From Monarcha castaneiventris obscurior (lineage: Eukaryota > Chordata > Aves > Passeriformes > Monarchidae), in contig JAMPIT010000476.1 of NCBI GenBank assembly GCA_026261815.1, positions 2,259,501 to 2,323,500 on the forward strand: a DNA stretch of 64,000 nucleotides, written 5' to 3'. The notes under the pieces are model-generated. The model did no database searches. It saw only the letters and a program-made list of their open reading frames with translations, and was not told the origin of the DNA. Both the position numbers and the translations under genes were made by a program. Shown piece by piece: positions 10,641-21,110 of this stretch. Positions within the stretch are counted from its first letter, which is position 1. Every line of letters begins with the position of its first letter.

Positions 10641-11730
10641 AGGTGCGGCGTCAAAGCATCGGTCCAAGGCAGAGACACGGAAAATATTGTTTGTTAAATT
10701 CCCGTCTCTACCTTGGCTCGACGGCGCCGTTAGAAGTAATTGGGCAGACTCATAACAAAACTCAGAAATGACTGAGCCTCCTCCGGTTGGACACACTTAA
10801 TTAATTAGAGGGTCCTTTCTTTCTGCTCCATCAGGTACGGTTAGGGATACGCTACCAGCTACTGCTGCTTCAGTAAAGGAGGCCAGGGGTTTCCAAGGCG
10901 TTTTCTGATTAACATCCTAATGCTGGCAGACCACTTCTTACCTAAAGGGACACTAAAAGTTTGTTGCTAGCATCAAACGTGACTTCTCCATTTCCAAAAG
11001 GCCTGTAGGAGATCAAGGTAAATCTATTTCAATGTTCCTGAGATCTCGTTCCTCGCTGTGAACTGGAGCTCCGCTGCTCTAAGGCAGGCTGGTAGCTAGA
11101 GGTTGCCATTATAGCACGAGGGATTCCGTACAGTTTTGCTGGTTTGCTTGGGGATGGGAGAGAAAAGCTCACAAAGAACACGACAGGGAATCTGAACTCC
11201 AAATCTACGAGCCTGTCCCTCATGAATCCATCGGCATTAGCACTTTGTGAACGGCAGTTTCTCATCGCAGGGTGCTTTTATCTCCTTTCGCCGCAGCATT
11301 TGGGGAAGAATATCTGATGTGCAACATTCAGAATATTTTAGTAACGTGACAGGCGCTCTCTGTCTTTTCCTTTCTGTAAGGCTCTACCCGAACCCCCCAA
11401 GCTAATGTGGGGGCTGGAGGGGAGGATGAGGGATATATCGCTGTGGAGATTTCCACAGGTACAGCGTTTTCCTGCCCACGCAGGGCTGGAGAGCTCCCGC
11501 GGACATCCCGCTGGCCCCGCCGCAGCCCCTGCCCGCAGCTCCGCGGGCTCTGCCTGCAGCCCCTTCCACCTTCGCAATTAGCGTGTGCCCTGGGAAGATT
11601 TCAGCGTGCGGTCACTGGGATCCGCTGTGCCACCGAGCCCGCGTTCTCCCTGGCCACGGGCTACGGGCTAAAGCCTATCACAGCGTGAACGAGCTTGTGT
11701 TTAGTTCGGAGGATTTAGGACAAGGTCTAT

Positions 11731-11761
11731 ATGCAAATTAATAATTGACCAACAATAATTA
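11731..11761 (+). promoter_or_regulatory. candidate POU/homeodomain/SOX element
   Basis: A perfect POU octamer ATGCAAAT (11731-11738) is followed by ATTAATAATTG, a SOX-like AACAAT (11751-11756) and TAATTA (11756-11761) within 31 bp. The packing resembles developmental enhancers. Binding and conservation are not shown by sequence alone. Confidence 0.4.
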
Positions 11762-12017
11762 GGAGAAAGGGGAGGGTGTTCAAGCAGGGGGTGGGGGTAG
11801 GGAGGAGGAGGTGTTCTTTGAGGAGAAATGGTTTGGATTTCGCCTGCCGCATTTGAGGCCGTGGCGTGTCCGGCTGCAGGCGCAGGGCACTGCCCGGGCC
11901 AGCCGCCTCCCGCCCCGCAGGGCACCAGAGCTTCACACCCTCTCCGTCAGCACCTGAACTTTTCAAGACACTTCCAGTTTAATCATTTCCAGAAATTTAA
12001 TGTGCCTAGTAATAACA

Positions 12018-12041
12018 GCAACAGGATTACGATCCTGTTGC
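12018..12041. promoter_or_regulatory. head-to-head ETS-like palindrome
   Basis: Two perfect 10-bp inverted arms, GCAACAGGAT and ATCCTGTTGC, are separated by four bases (TACG). Each arm contains a GGAT core, so the layout is two ETS-type half-sites facing each other with 4-bp spacing. A hairpin or another dimer site is an alternative. Confidence 0.35.
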
Positions 12042-13261
12042 CTGCGAGTCGGGTGGTTAAAGCCAGGTCTATTTTTAAATCCTGACGCTATTTTCTGCTC
12101 TACGAGCTTGTGGTGGAGTACAGTGCTATTAATGATCAGCCTCATCTCTTTGTAAACTCCGCGGGCACTGCAACCAATCTAGACACAAAGAAGGGAAATC
12201 TGAATAGAATTACATCTCTTGGTGGTGGCGCCGAATGTAGCTAATATCGTTTTCGGTATTCAAATAGATTGCGGTTTATTTTTTAAATTTATTTTTATTT
12301 CATTTTATGTTTTTATTTTTAAAGCCCGACATTATTTAAAAATCCACTTCGGAGTCAGATACAACATATTTTACCATCACCATCTTTCTCCTCCCCTTAG
12401 TCCTCTCGAGTGTGCCGCAGAGCAACTTTCGGATCGCTGTGTTAGGAACATGTTAAAAGCCGGTGCCTCGCAGCCAGACTCGGGCAGCAGCCCCTCTCCT
12501 CCCCTGCCAGGCTGCGCGGGGCTGGCGGTGCGAGGGACACAAGCGCAGGCTGTCTTTAATCGTAACCGGCATCGGATTAAAAACCCCCAAACCTCCAGCG
12601 TTCTTGTACCTCCCGGTAATCTGAAAACATGTCAATTAAGACACGTATTCATTTGCTTAGGGAGATGATATTTAAATAAGAAACAACTAGGTGCTTTGCA
12701 TAGTAATCCCAAACACATATCTCCATAGCCAAGCGCTGTGACTGACCACGAACAAGTGATCACACAGCCAGAAGAAAGCAGGAGAGGCAGATTATTGTCT
12801 AACATGAAACTGTTCACCGCCCAGGACCTCAGCACTGTCAGCTCCTTAGTTGTCTGGTATTAACTGTAATCGTATTTGCACTCCGGTTGTAATTAAGCCA
12901 TCGGAAATGATCATATTTTGCTGCTTCCGAAAAGGACTCCCTTACAGACTGGATTCACAGACAGGTGAAAGGAGCCATTCCATTAAAAAAGAAAAAATTT
13001 GAAAGAAGGACATAAAAAGGGACAATTTTTAAAAATTGAACTGAAAGGCCCAGCCTTCCCAAGCTGAGCTATTTTTCCAGATTAAAACATAGATGCATGA
13101 AATGTTATCTGCGAATACACCTGGGGAAAGTACCATTCTGTGTTGTTAAAAAAAAAAAAAATCCCAACCAAACAAACAACACCACGACGCCAAAGAAACA
13201 CCCTGCAAATTACATCCATGAGGTCCAAATAGCTGCATTGCTAGCAAAGACTCATGCAGGA

Positions 13262-13400
13262 GCTTACCTTGAGACCTTAGAAGCTTCTTCCAAAATTGTA
13301 CCCTCCTTAATGAGAGATGAGGGATGGGTTTTGAATGGAGAAGAGACGCAATGATCTAGCCAGTAGATGGAGGTTGTTCCTTGCTCCTAGCAGAGGATCC
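13262..13400 (-). other. candidate alternative LHX9 5' exon (donor at 13268/13267)
   Basis: On the minus strand a strong donor, CTCAAG before GTAAGC, lies 5.3 kb upstream of LHX9 exon 1. The bases before it read GGTACAATTTTGGAAGAAGC. In one frame this gives GTILEEA, similar to the short N-terminus MLNGTTLEA that I recall for an alternative human LHX9 isoform. The ATG is not present here (ATT at its place). An acceptor-like TTAATTAACACAG lies upstream near 13400. If spliced to the internal acceptor at 7863, translation would start at codon 20 of exon 1. The outer limit of this entry is approximate. Confidence 0.3.
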
Positions 13401-14240
13401 CTGTGTTAATTAAAATAAACAAGCTGCTTGGTGGAAAGATTTTTTTTTCTCCCTTCTCTCCCTCTCTCTTCCCGCCCTCTACATAGCCTCTGATACAGAA
13501 CTGACGTGAATTTCTAACCTCTGACCTTTCGCCAACATACACTGATACCTGCCTTTTATTTTCTGTTTGTTTCAAAATATTTCCGAAAACAAAATAAATA
13601 AATAAAGAAGAAGACTGAATGAAAGAAAAAAAAAAAAAAATCCCACCTCTCGATTTTGGCTGGTTTGCTGGATTTTCTTGATTAGCTGTCTCAGCTCCTC
13701 AGTAATCAGGTGAGGTGTTAATGGGGAGCTGGTTGTAAATAAAACTAATAAAGCAAAGAACATATTAGGAAATTAAAAAAAGGCGAGGACTGAGAGGCTG
13801 TTAAAAATATTGTAGAGAGCTGAGCGTTTCCCCATCACGTCGTTTTTTTCGTTCTGTGCTTATTCACAGCTGAGCAGCAAACCCCGGGTTGTTGCCATCT
13901 CTCCACATTTTTTTTTTCAAATCGCACTGAACCAGCCATGGACTGCATCAACCCTTCCCACTTTCATAAAAAGCCTCTCAAATGGAGTCGCTAAACAGCA
14001 AACTTCAGCCTGATCTGATGTGATATGATATACGGATTCATGGAGCAACCTCGCTTTGCCAAACCCGATGAAACTGTGAGTTGTCATGCAATACTACGCA
14101 GTCAAACCCGGGATAATTGTAAAAGTGAACCCAATTTAACCCATTAGAATAAAATCAGATGCCAAGATGAATCGGAATCATTGCTTCTTAGGTGACAATA
14201 CTGATGACAATTGATCCACCGGCTCAAAACAATAGAAAAA

Positions 14241-15020
14241 ATATAGGGTCGGGAGTCATTTCTCGCACTCCCTCCCAGGGGGAAGCGGGGAGCCGTCGGG
14301 GAGGCAGGAGCCGGCTCCCGGCCGGGCTGCGGAGGGGCTGCAGCCGCGCCTCCCGCCGGCCCCGCAGGAGCGGCTCCCGCAGGAAGGGGCTCGCTGCGAG
14401 GACCCTGGGGCCGGGGAGCTGTTACTGCAGCAGCCACACGAGGTGACTTCTCGCTTTGGCTTTGTTTGCCCGTTCCTCTTAACTCCTGCGACAGTTTCTG
14501 TCCTTCTCCCCTGAGCCATGTGACCCTCAGGTCTACGTGGCCAGCTTGGTAATCTATCTAAAAAAAAAAAAAAGACAAGCAAGGGAAGGGATGCTAATGA
14601 TCTTCCTCGGAGTTTGTCAGCGGAGCCCCGGCGGCGAGCGGCGGCAGCGGGGCGGGCTCGGCTCCCCGCCGGGGTGCGCACCGGCGGGCGGGGGTCCGGC
14701 CGTGCGCCCGGGTCCCGCTCTGCCCGGCTCTGCCGGCGGGGCGGCAGCTCGGCAGCAGCCGGGGAACGGCGCGGTGGCACCGGCAGCGCCTCTCCCCGCC
14801 CCGGGCTCCGTCCCGGCCGCCGGGGGGAGGCCCCGCGCCGCCCTTCCGCGGGCAGAGTGGGAGCGTGGGCAGCCCGGGGCGCCGCGGCGGGTCCTGCCCG
14901 TGGTCCCGGTGAGCGCGGGCGGGCAGCAAAGGGCACATCCCACCCAACAGCAGCGGTTCACCTGGAGAAACCGGCCAGGGAGGTGTGGGTCGGGGGTGTG
15001 CGTGTTTGTGTGGGTGCTTC
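14241..15020. promoter_or_regulatory. large CpG island upstream of LHX9
   Basis: About 780 bp of GC-rich, CpG-dense DNA, interrupted by an A tract near 14562-14573. Long frames on both strands are compositional. It lies 6.3-7.1 kb upstream of LHX9 and may be an alternative promoter island. Confidence 0.65.
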
Positions 15021-15420
15021 TGGCGGAGAACCTAAAAGCCGAGTATGTCTCTGCAGGAGGAGTGGATTTAGGGCAGGGACCATGAGCTCTCATCACGTAG
15101 GGTTTGCCGTGCCAGCTCCGGGGCCACTGCAAACCCATCTTGCTCCCACGGTTCGGATGGCGAGAGCTTTTAGAATGAGGTTTCGTTAAATCCGCTGGCG
15201 ACCAGGAAGTTTAAAGCCATCCCGAGCAAAAACGGGAGCAGCCCCGGGGCAGGGGTAGCTGAATCCGTCTGTTTGTGCGTGCCGGGAAGCGGCTGAGAGC
15301 TCAGGGAGAGAGGGGCCTTCATGGGACTTGCTGTCTTCTTAACCTCCCTGGGAGAGCAGCCGCCATCTGCGCCAAGGTACAACAATAAGAATTATTAGTA
15401 TCATAATCACCGCGGTTGTT
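15021..15420. other. non-coding spacer between CpG islands
   Basis: Mixed-composition sequence ending in an AT-rich stretch with AATTATTAGTATCATAATC near 15390-15410. No gene or repeat family was recognised. Confidence 0.55.
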
Positions 15421-15930
15421 ACTGCTGCGACTTGAAGGAAGAAGCCCAGCCCGGCTCCTGCTCCGGCCCGCTGGACGCCGCAGCCGCGGGCTCTGCCCTG
15501 TTTCTCCTCTTACTCTCTAAATCGTCTAAAATATTTTTTTCCCCAATTACCAGCGCTCTGATGGGAGCAGGAGGCAGAGGAATATGCAAGGCTCATAATA
15601 AGCCACCTGCTGCGTCGCGCCTAACTAATGTCATGCTTTATTTCATTGCTGCCGCCGCGGCAGCAGCACCGGCCCGCGCGTTGCGAGTTCCCCACGCAGC
15701 ACGGGCAGCCGGGACAGGACCCCGGCACGGCGGCGGGGGCCGGCGCTCGGTCAGCCACGGGGACCGATGCTCGGTCAGCCACGGGGGACCGATGCTCGGT
15801 CAGCCACGGGGGCGATGCTCGGCTCCTGCCACGGAGCGCGGACCCACGGGCGGTACCTCGGCGGTACCACGGGGGTCCCGCCCGCTGCTGCGGGGAGCGC
15901 AGCTCCCTCGGTCCGTCCAGAGCTGTCTCT
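15421..15930. promoter_or_regulatory. CpG island with GC tandem repeat
   Basis: A GC-rich CpG block with a small GCC/GCG cluster near 15648-15670 and a 23-25 bp tandem repeat at 15745-15822. No coding similarity was seen. Confidence 0.6.
15745..15822 (+). repeat. 24-bp tandem repeat, about 3 copies
   Basis: The unit starts GCTCGGTCAGCCACGGGG and recurs at 15745, 15769, 15794 and in part at 15817, with spacings of 24, 25 and 23 bp. It is a GC-rich minisatellite inside the CpG island. Confidence 0.85.
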
Positions 15931-15956
15931 CCCCTCAATGACCCCCCTCTCCACCT

Positions 15957-15985
15957 ATTTGCATGCACACACGAAGCTATATAAA
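15957..15985 (+). promoter_or_regulatory. octamer plus TATA box candidate promoter
   Basis: ATTTGCAT (15957-15964, the POU octamer in reverse) lies 13 bp before TATATAAA (15978-15985), directly next to a CpG island. This is a classic octamer/TATA arrangement and could drive a plus-strand non-coding transcript divergent from LHX9. No downstream coding sequence supports it. Confidence 0.35.
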
Positions 15986-17049
15986 CAGCAGTAATAGCCT
16001 CATACATTAAATCACTGTTTGTTAGCACAGCCATTCCGAGTCATTTCAGATATTTGGACTCAGTCTGTTCAGTGTAGCTTCAACCTATTGACTTGCCAGA
16101 CGAGATGTTCATGTGGACCCAGTTGCTAAAACGATGAAAACAGACTTTAGCTCTAAACTGTGCTACTCTCCCATCTGACGGATGTTAACACACAAATGAA
16201 ATCCATTTGGATGTTTTTTGTTACCAGAAGGCTGCGCTGACGTTCAAATGATCTAAATCTTAGCATCTGGAAGCCTGTACAAGCATCTTTTTGGAATAGG
16301 TTTCAAGACATTTCGTTCAGGCCAGGCTGAGGAAGAATCTAAATGGGACACCAGGAAACTGACAACAGTTTTCCATATAAATGAAACTGCCTGTATCCTT
16401 TGAAAACACCAAAAAGAAAAAAAAATTTAACCCCCCTCAAGCCTTTCCATTTACTACAGTCTCTCCGGGTAACCCCAAACCCTCCCAGCCAAGGTCCATC
16501 ACGGAGCTGCTGCGAGACATCGGGATGTCCCAAAGGCCACCACCGCCTGCGAGTCCCCCCGCTGGCAGAGAGCTCCGCGGGGACAGCAGACCGGCTTCAT
16601 CTCAGGAAGACTTTCTGTGCTCGGGATTCGTTTAGTGTTTTCTGGGTGCAGCAATTCATCGACACCATGATAGAACATGTTATGTGAGTGCCATTCAGCC
16701 TTAATGAAGATCTGTGGGAGAAGTCGTGCGAGACAATAAATACAGCGGCCCGGATGTCGGTGACTTTAGCAGGAAATAAAGGAGGGCTCCGTGTTAATGA
16801 AACAAAGATGTGGGAGCTCCTGGCAAGGGCCTCGAACGTGCAGGAGCGCTCAGTACCTCCTGGGTGCTCATGAATATCTGTGGTGTGCGTTACTCTTCAT
16901 ATTATGTTTGCAAACAGAATTCTTTTGTCTTTCAAAGGTTTTTACAAACTTGGATACCAGACAGACCGATGCTCAATCAAATACAAAGAAATTTAATTAT
17001 TCAGCAACCCAAGTGATTCTGTGGAGCCTTTCTTTCTCCCATCCCTCAC
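15986..17049. other. non-coding AT-rich block upstream of LHX9
   Basis: Sequence rich in short homeodomain-type and TCF-like motifs, for example TTTCAAAGG near 16933-16941. Short frames here show no recognisable family. A possible conserved non-coding element; nothing else was seen. Confidence 0.5.
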
Positions 17050-17400
17050 CTCAGTGCCGGGGATTTAATCCGGTAGCAAGTGTGTCAGGGAGCCGCCCCG
17101 GCGCTGCCCCAAGGCGAAGGGATCATCTCCCGGGGCCGGGGGCCCGGAGCCCCGCGGCGGAGCGCCCCAGCCCGGCCCGGCCCTGCGGCGGCTTCCCCGC
17201 CTTCCCCCGGGAGGGCTCCGAGGCCGGCCCCGCGCTGGTGCCTAGGCAAGGCCGAGCTCGCTGTGCAGAGAGGTGGGAGCATCCTCCGGAGCAGTCGAAG
17301 GGGATGGGCTTATCCCAAAGGGCGGATTTTCCCGGTACGCGGCGAGAGCGCTCCGCCACCCCGGGCATCCGCCTGTGCCGGTGAGGAGCGACAGCCGAAC
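17050..17400. promoter_or_regulatory. CpG-rich block beside minisatellite
   Basis: A GC- and CpG-rich block 9.1-9.5 kb upstream of LHX9 that passes straight into the tandem array at 17405. The open frames crossing the border are driven by composition. Confidence 0.55.
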
Positions 17401-17404
17401 TCGG

Positions 17405-17945
17405 CGGTGCTCACAGCACACACACAGCACACAGAAACATAGAAACACACACCGCAGCACACAGAAACACCCCACAGCACACAGAAACACTCCACAGCTC
17501 ACAGAAATACACTCCACAGCACAGAGAACACAGAAACACACACCACAGCACACAGAAATACACTCCACAGCACAGAGAACACAGAAACACACACCACAGC
17601 ACACAGAAATACACTCCACAGCACAGAGAACACAGAAACACACACCACAGCACACAGCACACAGAACCACACACCACAGCACACAGAAACACACTCCACA
17701 GCACACAGAAACACAGAAACACACACCACAGCACACAGAAACACACTCCACAGCACACAGCACACAGAAACACAGAAACACGCTCCACAGCACACAGAAA
17801 CACCCCACAGCACACAGAAACACACTCCACAGCACACAGAAACACACTCCACAGCACACAGAAACACCCCACAGCACACAGAAACACTCCACAGCACACA
17901 GCAAACAACACACTCCACAGCACCACACATCACAACACACAACAC
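17405..17945 (+). repeat. CACAG-type minisatellite array
   Basis: About 540 bp built from short words such as CACACAGAAACA and CTCCACAG in 20-22 bp units. A higher-order period of exactly 51 bp is seen where GCACAGAGAACACAG recurs at 17519, 17570 and 17621. One strand is almost free of G outside CAG and the other is GT-rich. Because stop codons are rare, long Cys/Val-rich (minus) and His/Thr/Gln-rich (plus) frames appear; these are not genes. Confidence 0.95.
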
Positions 17946-20199
17946 CGTCCATCCCTGCATCTCCCGCCCTCTCAACAGCCCAAACTCCTGGCTATCAACG
18001 ATTTTTGGCCATCACGTTGCTTACAAAAGTAACGTTAGATACACCCGTGGGATTTACAGATCGCATATGCTCCCTTTCTTAGTTTCTTTTAAAGTGAAAA
18101 TAGTTGTATTATGGGATTGTAGGCCGTTACCTGCAGTGCAAAAGAAAGGGAAAGGGATTCAATGATGTGCTGTCGAAAACACACGTTCACATATGGTTCA
18201 GTTTGTGGTTTATGACAATTAAAATGCATTCACTGGGAGCCAGGATCAGGTACAGCAAAGGCCAGTATTCCAGCAGTGGAAGCCACAAGGAGATGATGGG
18301 CTTCAGTTTCGCAGTCACTCTCACAGAATGAAAAAAGCTAATAGTCATACATTAAAAAAAAAAAAGTTGAAACACTTCTTTTTGGACTCATCTTTCACAT
18401 TTACTTGCTCATATGAACACTGCAGAAGAAATAAAACAAGTCCTTATTGCATTACTCGGTAATCAGTATGGAAAAGCCCAACCCTGCTTATGGTTAACAA
18501 GAATTGTTAATGATATATAAATCATTTGATCTATCATGCCCTCCAGTCTTAAAGGAAAATAATGGCAACCCCAAGCAAATGGTCCTAATTAGTGTCCAAG
18601 AAACCACTTCCTAAATGTATCCTTCCAACTCATTCCAGTTTGACTGTCCAGAACAATCTTTTGTTCTTAAATCCCTTTATTTTGTGTGTAACTGCAAAAC
18701 TGCTCTGCATATTGGTGCTCCAAAAATAGCTCATTTCAGGGCACAGACCAGCACTGTGAGCAGGAGGGGGGACGAGATGATCCCAGTCTCTTTTTGTTGC
18801 CTGTAAATAGGTCCCAATATATTGAAATTATATTTCCCCAAAGCCTTGCCTCCTGACAAGTCTCCATAGAGAAGAACCAAGGGAGAATTAATCCAAAAAT
18901 CGAGTCACTGCTGCCACTCGGACTGCAACACAAACTTTGAAAATGAAAACCAAAACTGTATCGAGAACCTGACCGTGCATGTTCGAGCTGTCTGTCACAT
19001 GCTTTCACCCACTCTTTTCAGTGATTCCAAGTGTGATCTGTAGGTTAAATGCACTGTGGTATAGCCATAGATACCACACCTCTTGTGGTACCCAGGTGAG
19101 GATTCAGTCACACCCTGGAGGAGTAACAGAGCTTGGCCACTGGGTTGTTGTGGCCTTGATCCTGTCTCCACTGAAAGCAGCACAGCTCTCACTGTTTGCT
19201 CCCTCAGAGGCCTCTTTCTCTAATGTACAAAATACAAACTGCTATTTCTCATTAGCTGGAGTACCAGATCCTGTTGCTTCATGAAAATCATCCACTCTTC
19301 CACCGAGTCCAGCATCTTCTGTCACTTTTCTATACCATAGCTACTCTATTGCAAAACATTATTCCAAAAGTTTGAAACAGTGCTGAAGAGCTGAACTACA
19401 TTGGACACAAAACACATCTTGGTCCCTTGGTCCTAGCATCTTGTTGTTGGCTTGGTGTGGGTTTTTTTTTGTTGTTGTTGTGCGTGTGTGGTTTTTTTTT
19501 GTTGTTGTTGTTGGTTGGCTGGTTGTTTTTGTTTTGGGTTTTTTTGTTATTTTAGTGAAATCTGGAAGGAAACAGGCTTTCTGGCATGGGTTCTCTTCCT
19601 AAACGTGACGGATTTGCCAAGGGAAATAGAACTTCTATAAAACTACAGTCAGTTAAATAGCTGCTGTGTAGTGCTCTTTATGCTATTTCCAAGAGATAAC
19701 GCTAATGGGAAATTCTGCAATATTTTAACTAAGAAAAATCTGTCAACGACCTTCCCTAGACTTAAAATGTCCTTGACTCATTTAAAGTCACGGTAAGACA
19801 CGTAAGATGGGTTGCCAGCTCTTACTACCCCAGCACAAATAATTTTACTAAGTCGCGGAGACAAGGTACAAGCTGATGCCGAGAGGTTTCTTACTCACGT
19901 GTCTGCACGCAGAGCCCCAGCAGTTACCCCTCTGCGAGCGGGCAACTTCGGAGAGCACCACAGCCCCAGCAGCTGCATCCACTGCGCTCTGCTGGCCAGC
20001 CCGAGAGCTAAAGCAACCAACCTCGGCTCGCCGGAGCCTTCAGCTCTTTCAGGTTTCATATTGCAAGCGAGTTTGATATTGTCCTCTTGTAACTGCTTAA
20101 ACGGAACGCGCTTGCTTGGTGATTCATGATTAAATGCGTTTATAAAGAAATCATAGTCTGCTGTTCGCAAAACTTGGCAAACAAGTGGAGTGGGACAGG
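17946..20199. other. non-coding sequence upstream of LHX9
   Basis: Mostly AT-rich sequence without a recognisable gene. It includes an A tract near 18353-18364, a block with GTTAACAAGAATTGTTAATG near 18493-18512, a G/T simple-sequence region (19457-19550) and an enhancer-like stretch at 20040-20180 with TTTATAAAG and GCAAACAAG words. Confidence 0.5.
19457..19550 (+). repeat. T tract and GTT repeat, duplicated
   Basis: A T run followed by a GTTGTTGTTG stretch occurs twice in succession, then grades into GGTTGGCTGGTT. A simple-sequence region with a local duplication. Confidence 0.75.
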
Positions 20200-21110
20200 T
20201 TACAGAGGCGATTGCGGCGGCTCTAAGGTAGCGTTTGAGTGCGGGCACAGCCTCGCCGTTCCCCCGTCCCCTGAGGACGCCTCGCAGTGCCCGGCGAGCC
20301 CGAGCCCTCGGTGCGGCGGGACGGGCACGGAGCGTGGGCCCGGGGGCAGCGGGGCTGCGGGGCGGCCACAGCAGCGCTGCTTCCGCCGGGGACCTCAGGA
20401 CATTCACACCCCTTTCTCTCGGGACCTTGTCCCCCCGCTAACACTATTTCCTCTTCTCTTTCCAAGTTTCAGCTCCTCGAATTTTACACTTCAGGCAGTT
20501 ACCAGAAAGCATTTGACGTATTTTACTGCTTTTCAGAGCTCCTTGATCAAAAGCAATGTTTATCCCTCCAACCTCCGCGCTCTAAGGTGCCCTGCGGTGG
20601 CCAGCCCGGGGCCACCGAGCCTCTGCTGTGCGCAGGAGAGCAGCGAAGGCTCCGGGGAGCGGGAGATGCCACCGGGGAGCGGGACCGGGAGCGGGACCGG
20701 AGTCACTTAGCACATCTGCACGCTGCTGCCGGGCGATTATCAGGTCATTTCTTCCGTAATGCGAACCATGCACTCCCGTATCACATCAAGCCCCTAATTG
20801 CGGGTGATGCGTTTCGTGTCGGAGGGGAGCGGCTGCCCCTGCCGGGGCTCGGGGGAGCGCCCCGGGCAGAGTTTGTGGGGCGGCCCCTTCTCCGAGCCGC
20901 GGCGGCGGCTCCCGCCGAGGCCTGGAAGTGCCTGGAAGTGCCAGGGGATGTCTGCGCCTGGGCGCACCCCGGGCCCCAGCGGCACCTCCCGCCCGCCCGG
21001 CTGCTGCTCCGAGGGAAGCGGCACCTCGGAGCCAGAGTGACGGAGCCCAGCCCAGGCCCGTCTGTGGCTCCTCTGGGAGGGGCCGGTGGCCGTGCTCGGG
21101 TATGTGGGTA
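20200..21110. promoter_or_regulatory. CpG islands at the far end of the LHX9 island chain
   Basis: Two CpG-rich blocks, about 20200-20440 and 20570-21110, flank a more AT-rich centre. They end the series of islands that starts in LHX9 intron 3. A 10-bp direct duplication (GCCTGGAAGT) lies near 20920-20940. A 136-274 codon set of frames on both strands is compositional. They may be a distal promoter or a Polycomb-type island. Confidence 0.55.

Larger units (their letters stand above)
10641..14240. other. LHX9 upstream non-coding block
   Basis: Mostly AT-rich sequence with many TAATTA-type homeodomain cores, a small GC-rich patch at 11460-11560, the POU/SOX cluster at 11731-11761, the ETS-type palindrome at 12018-12041 and possible minus-strand 5' exon signals at 13268 and 13647-13728. 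It has the look of conserved enhancer sequence near a developmental regulator. No coding gene was recognised. Confidence 0.55.

Noticed and set aside
13023..13038. 16-bp palindrome of A/T runs
   Set aside because: Made of A and T runs, so expected in AT-rich DNA.
14256..15189. Several 170-230 codon frames on both strands
   Set aside because: They overlap each other in a CpG island and are Ala/Gly/Pro/Arg-rich; they are compositional artefacts.
17242..17952. 236-codon Cys/Val-rich minus-strand frame and 269-codon His/Thr/Gln-rich plus-strand frame
   Set aside because: Both are translations of the CACAG minisatellite, which lacks stop codons in several frames. All frames show the same low-complexity pattern and no protein family.
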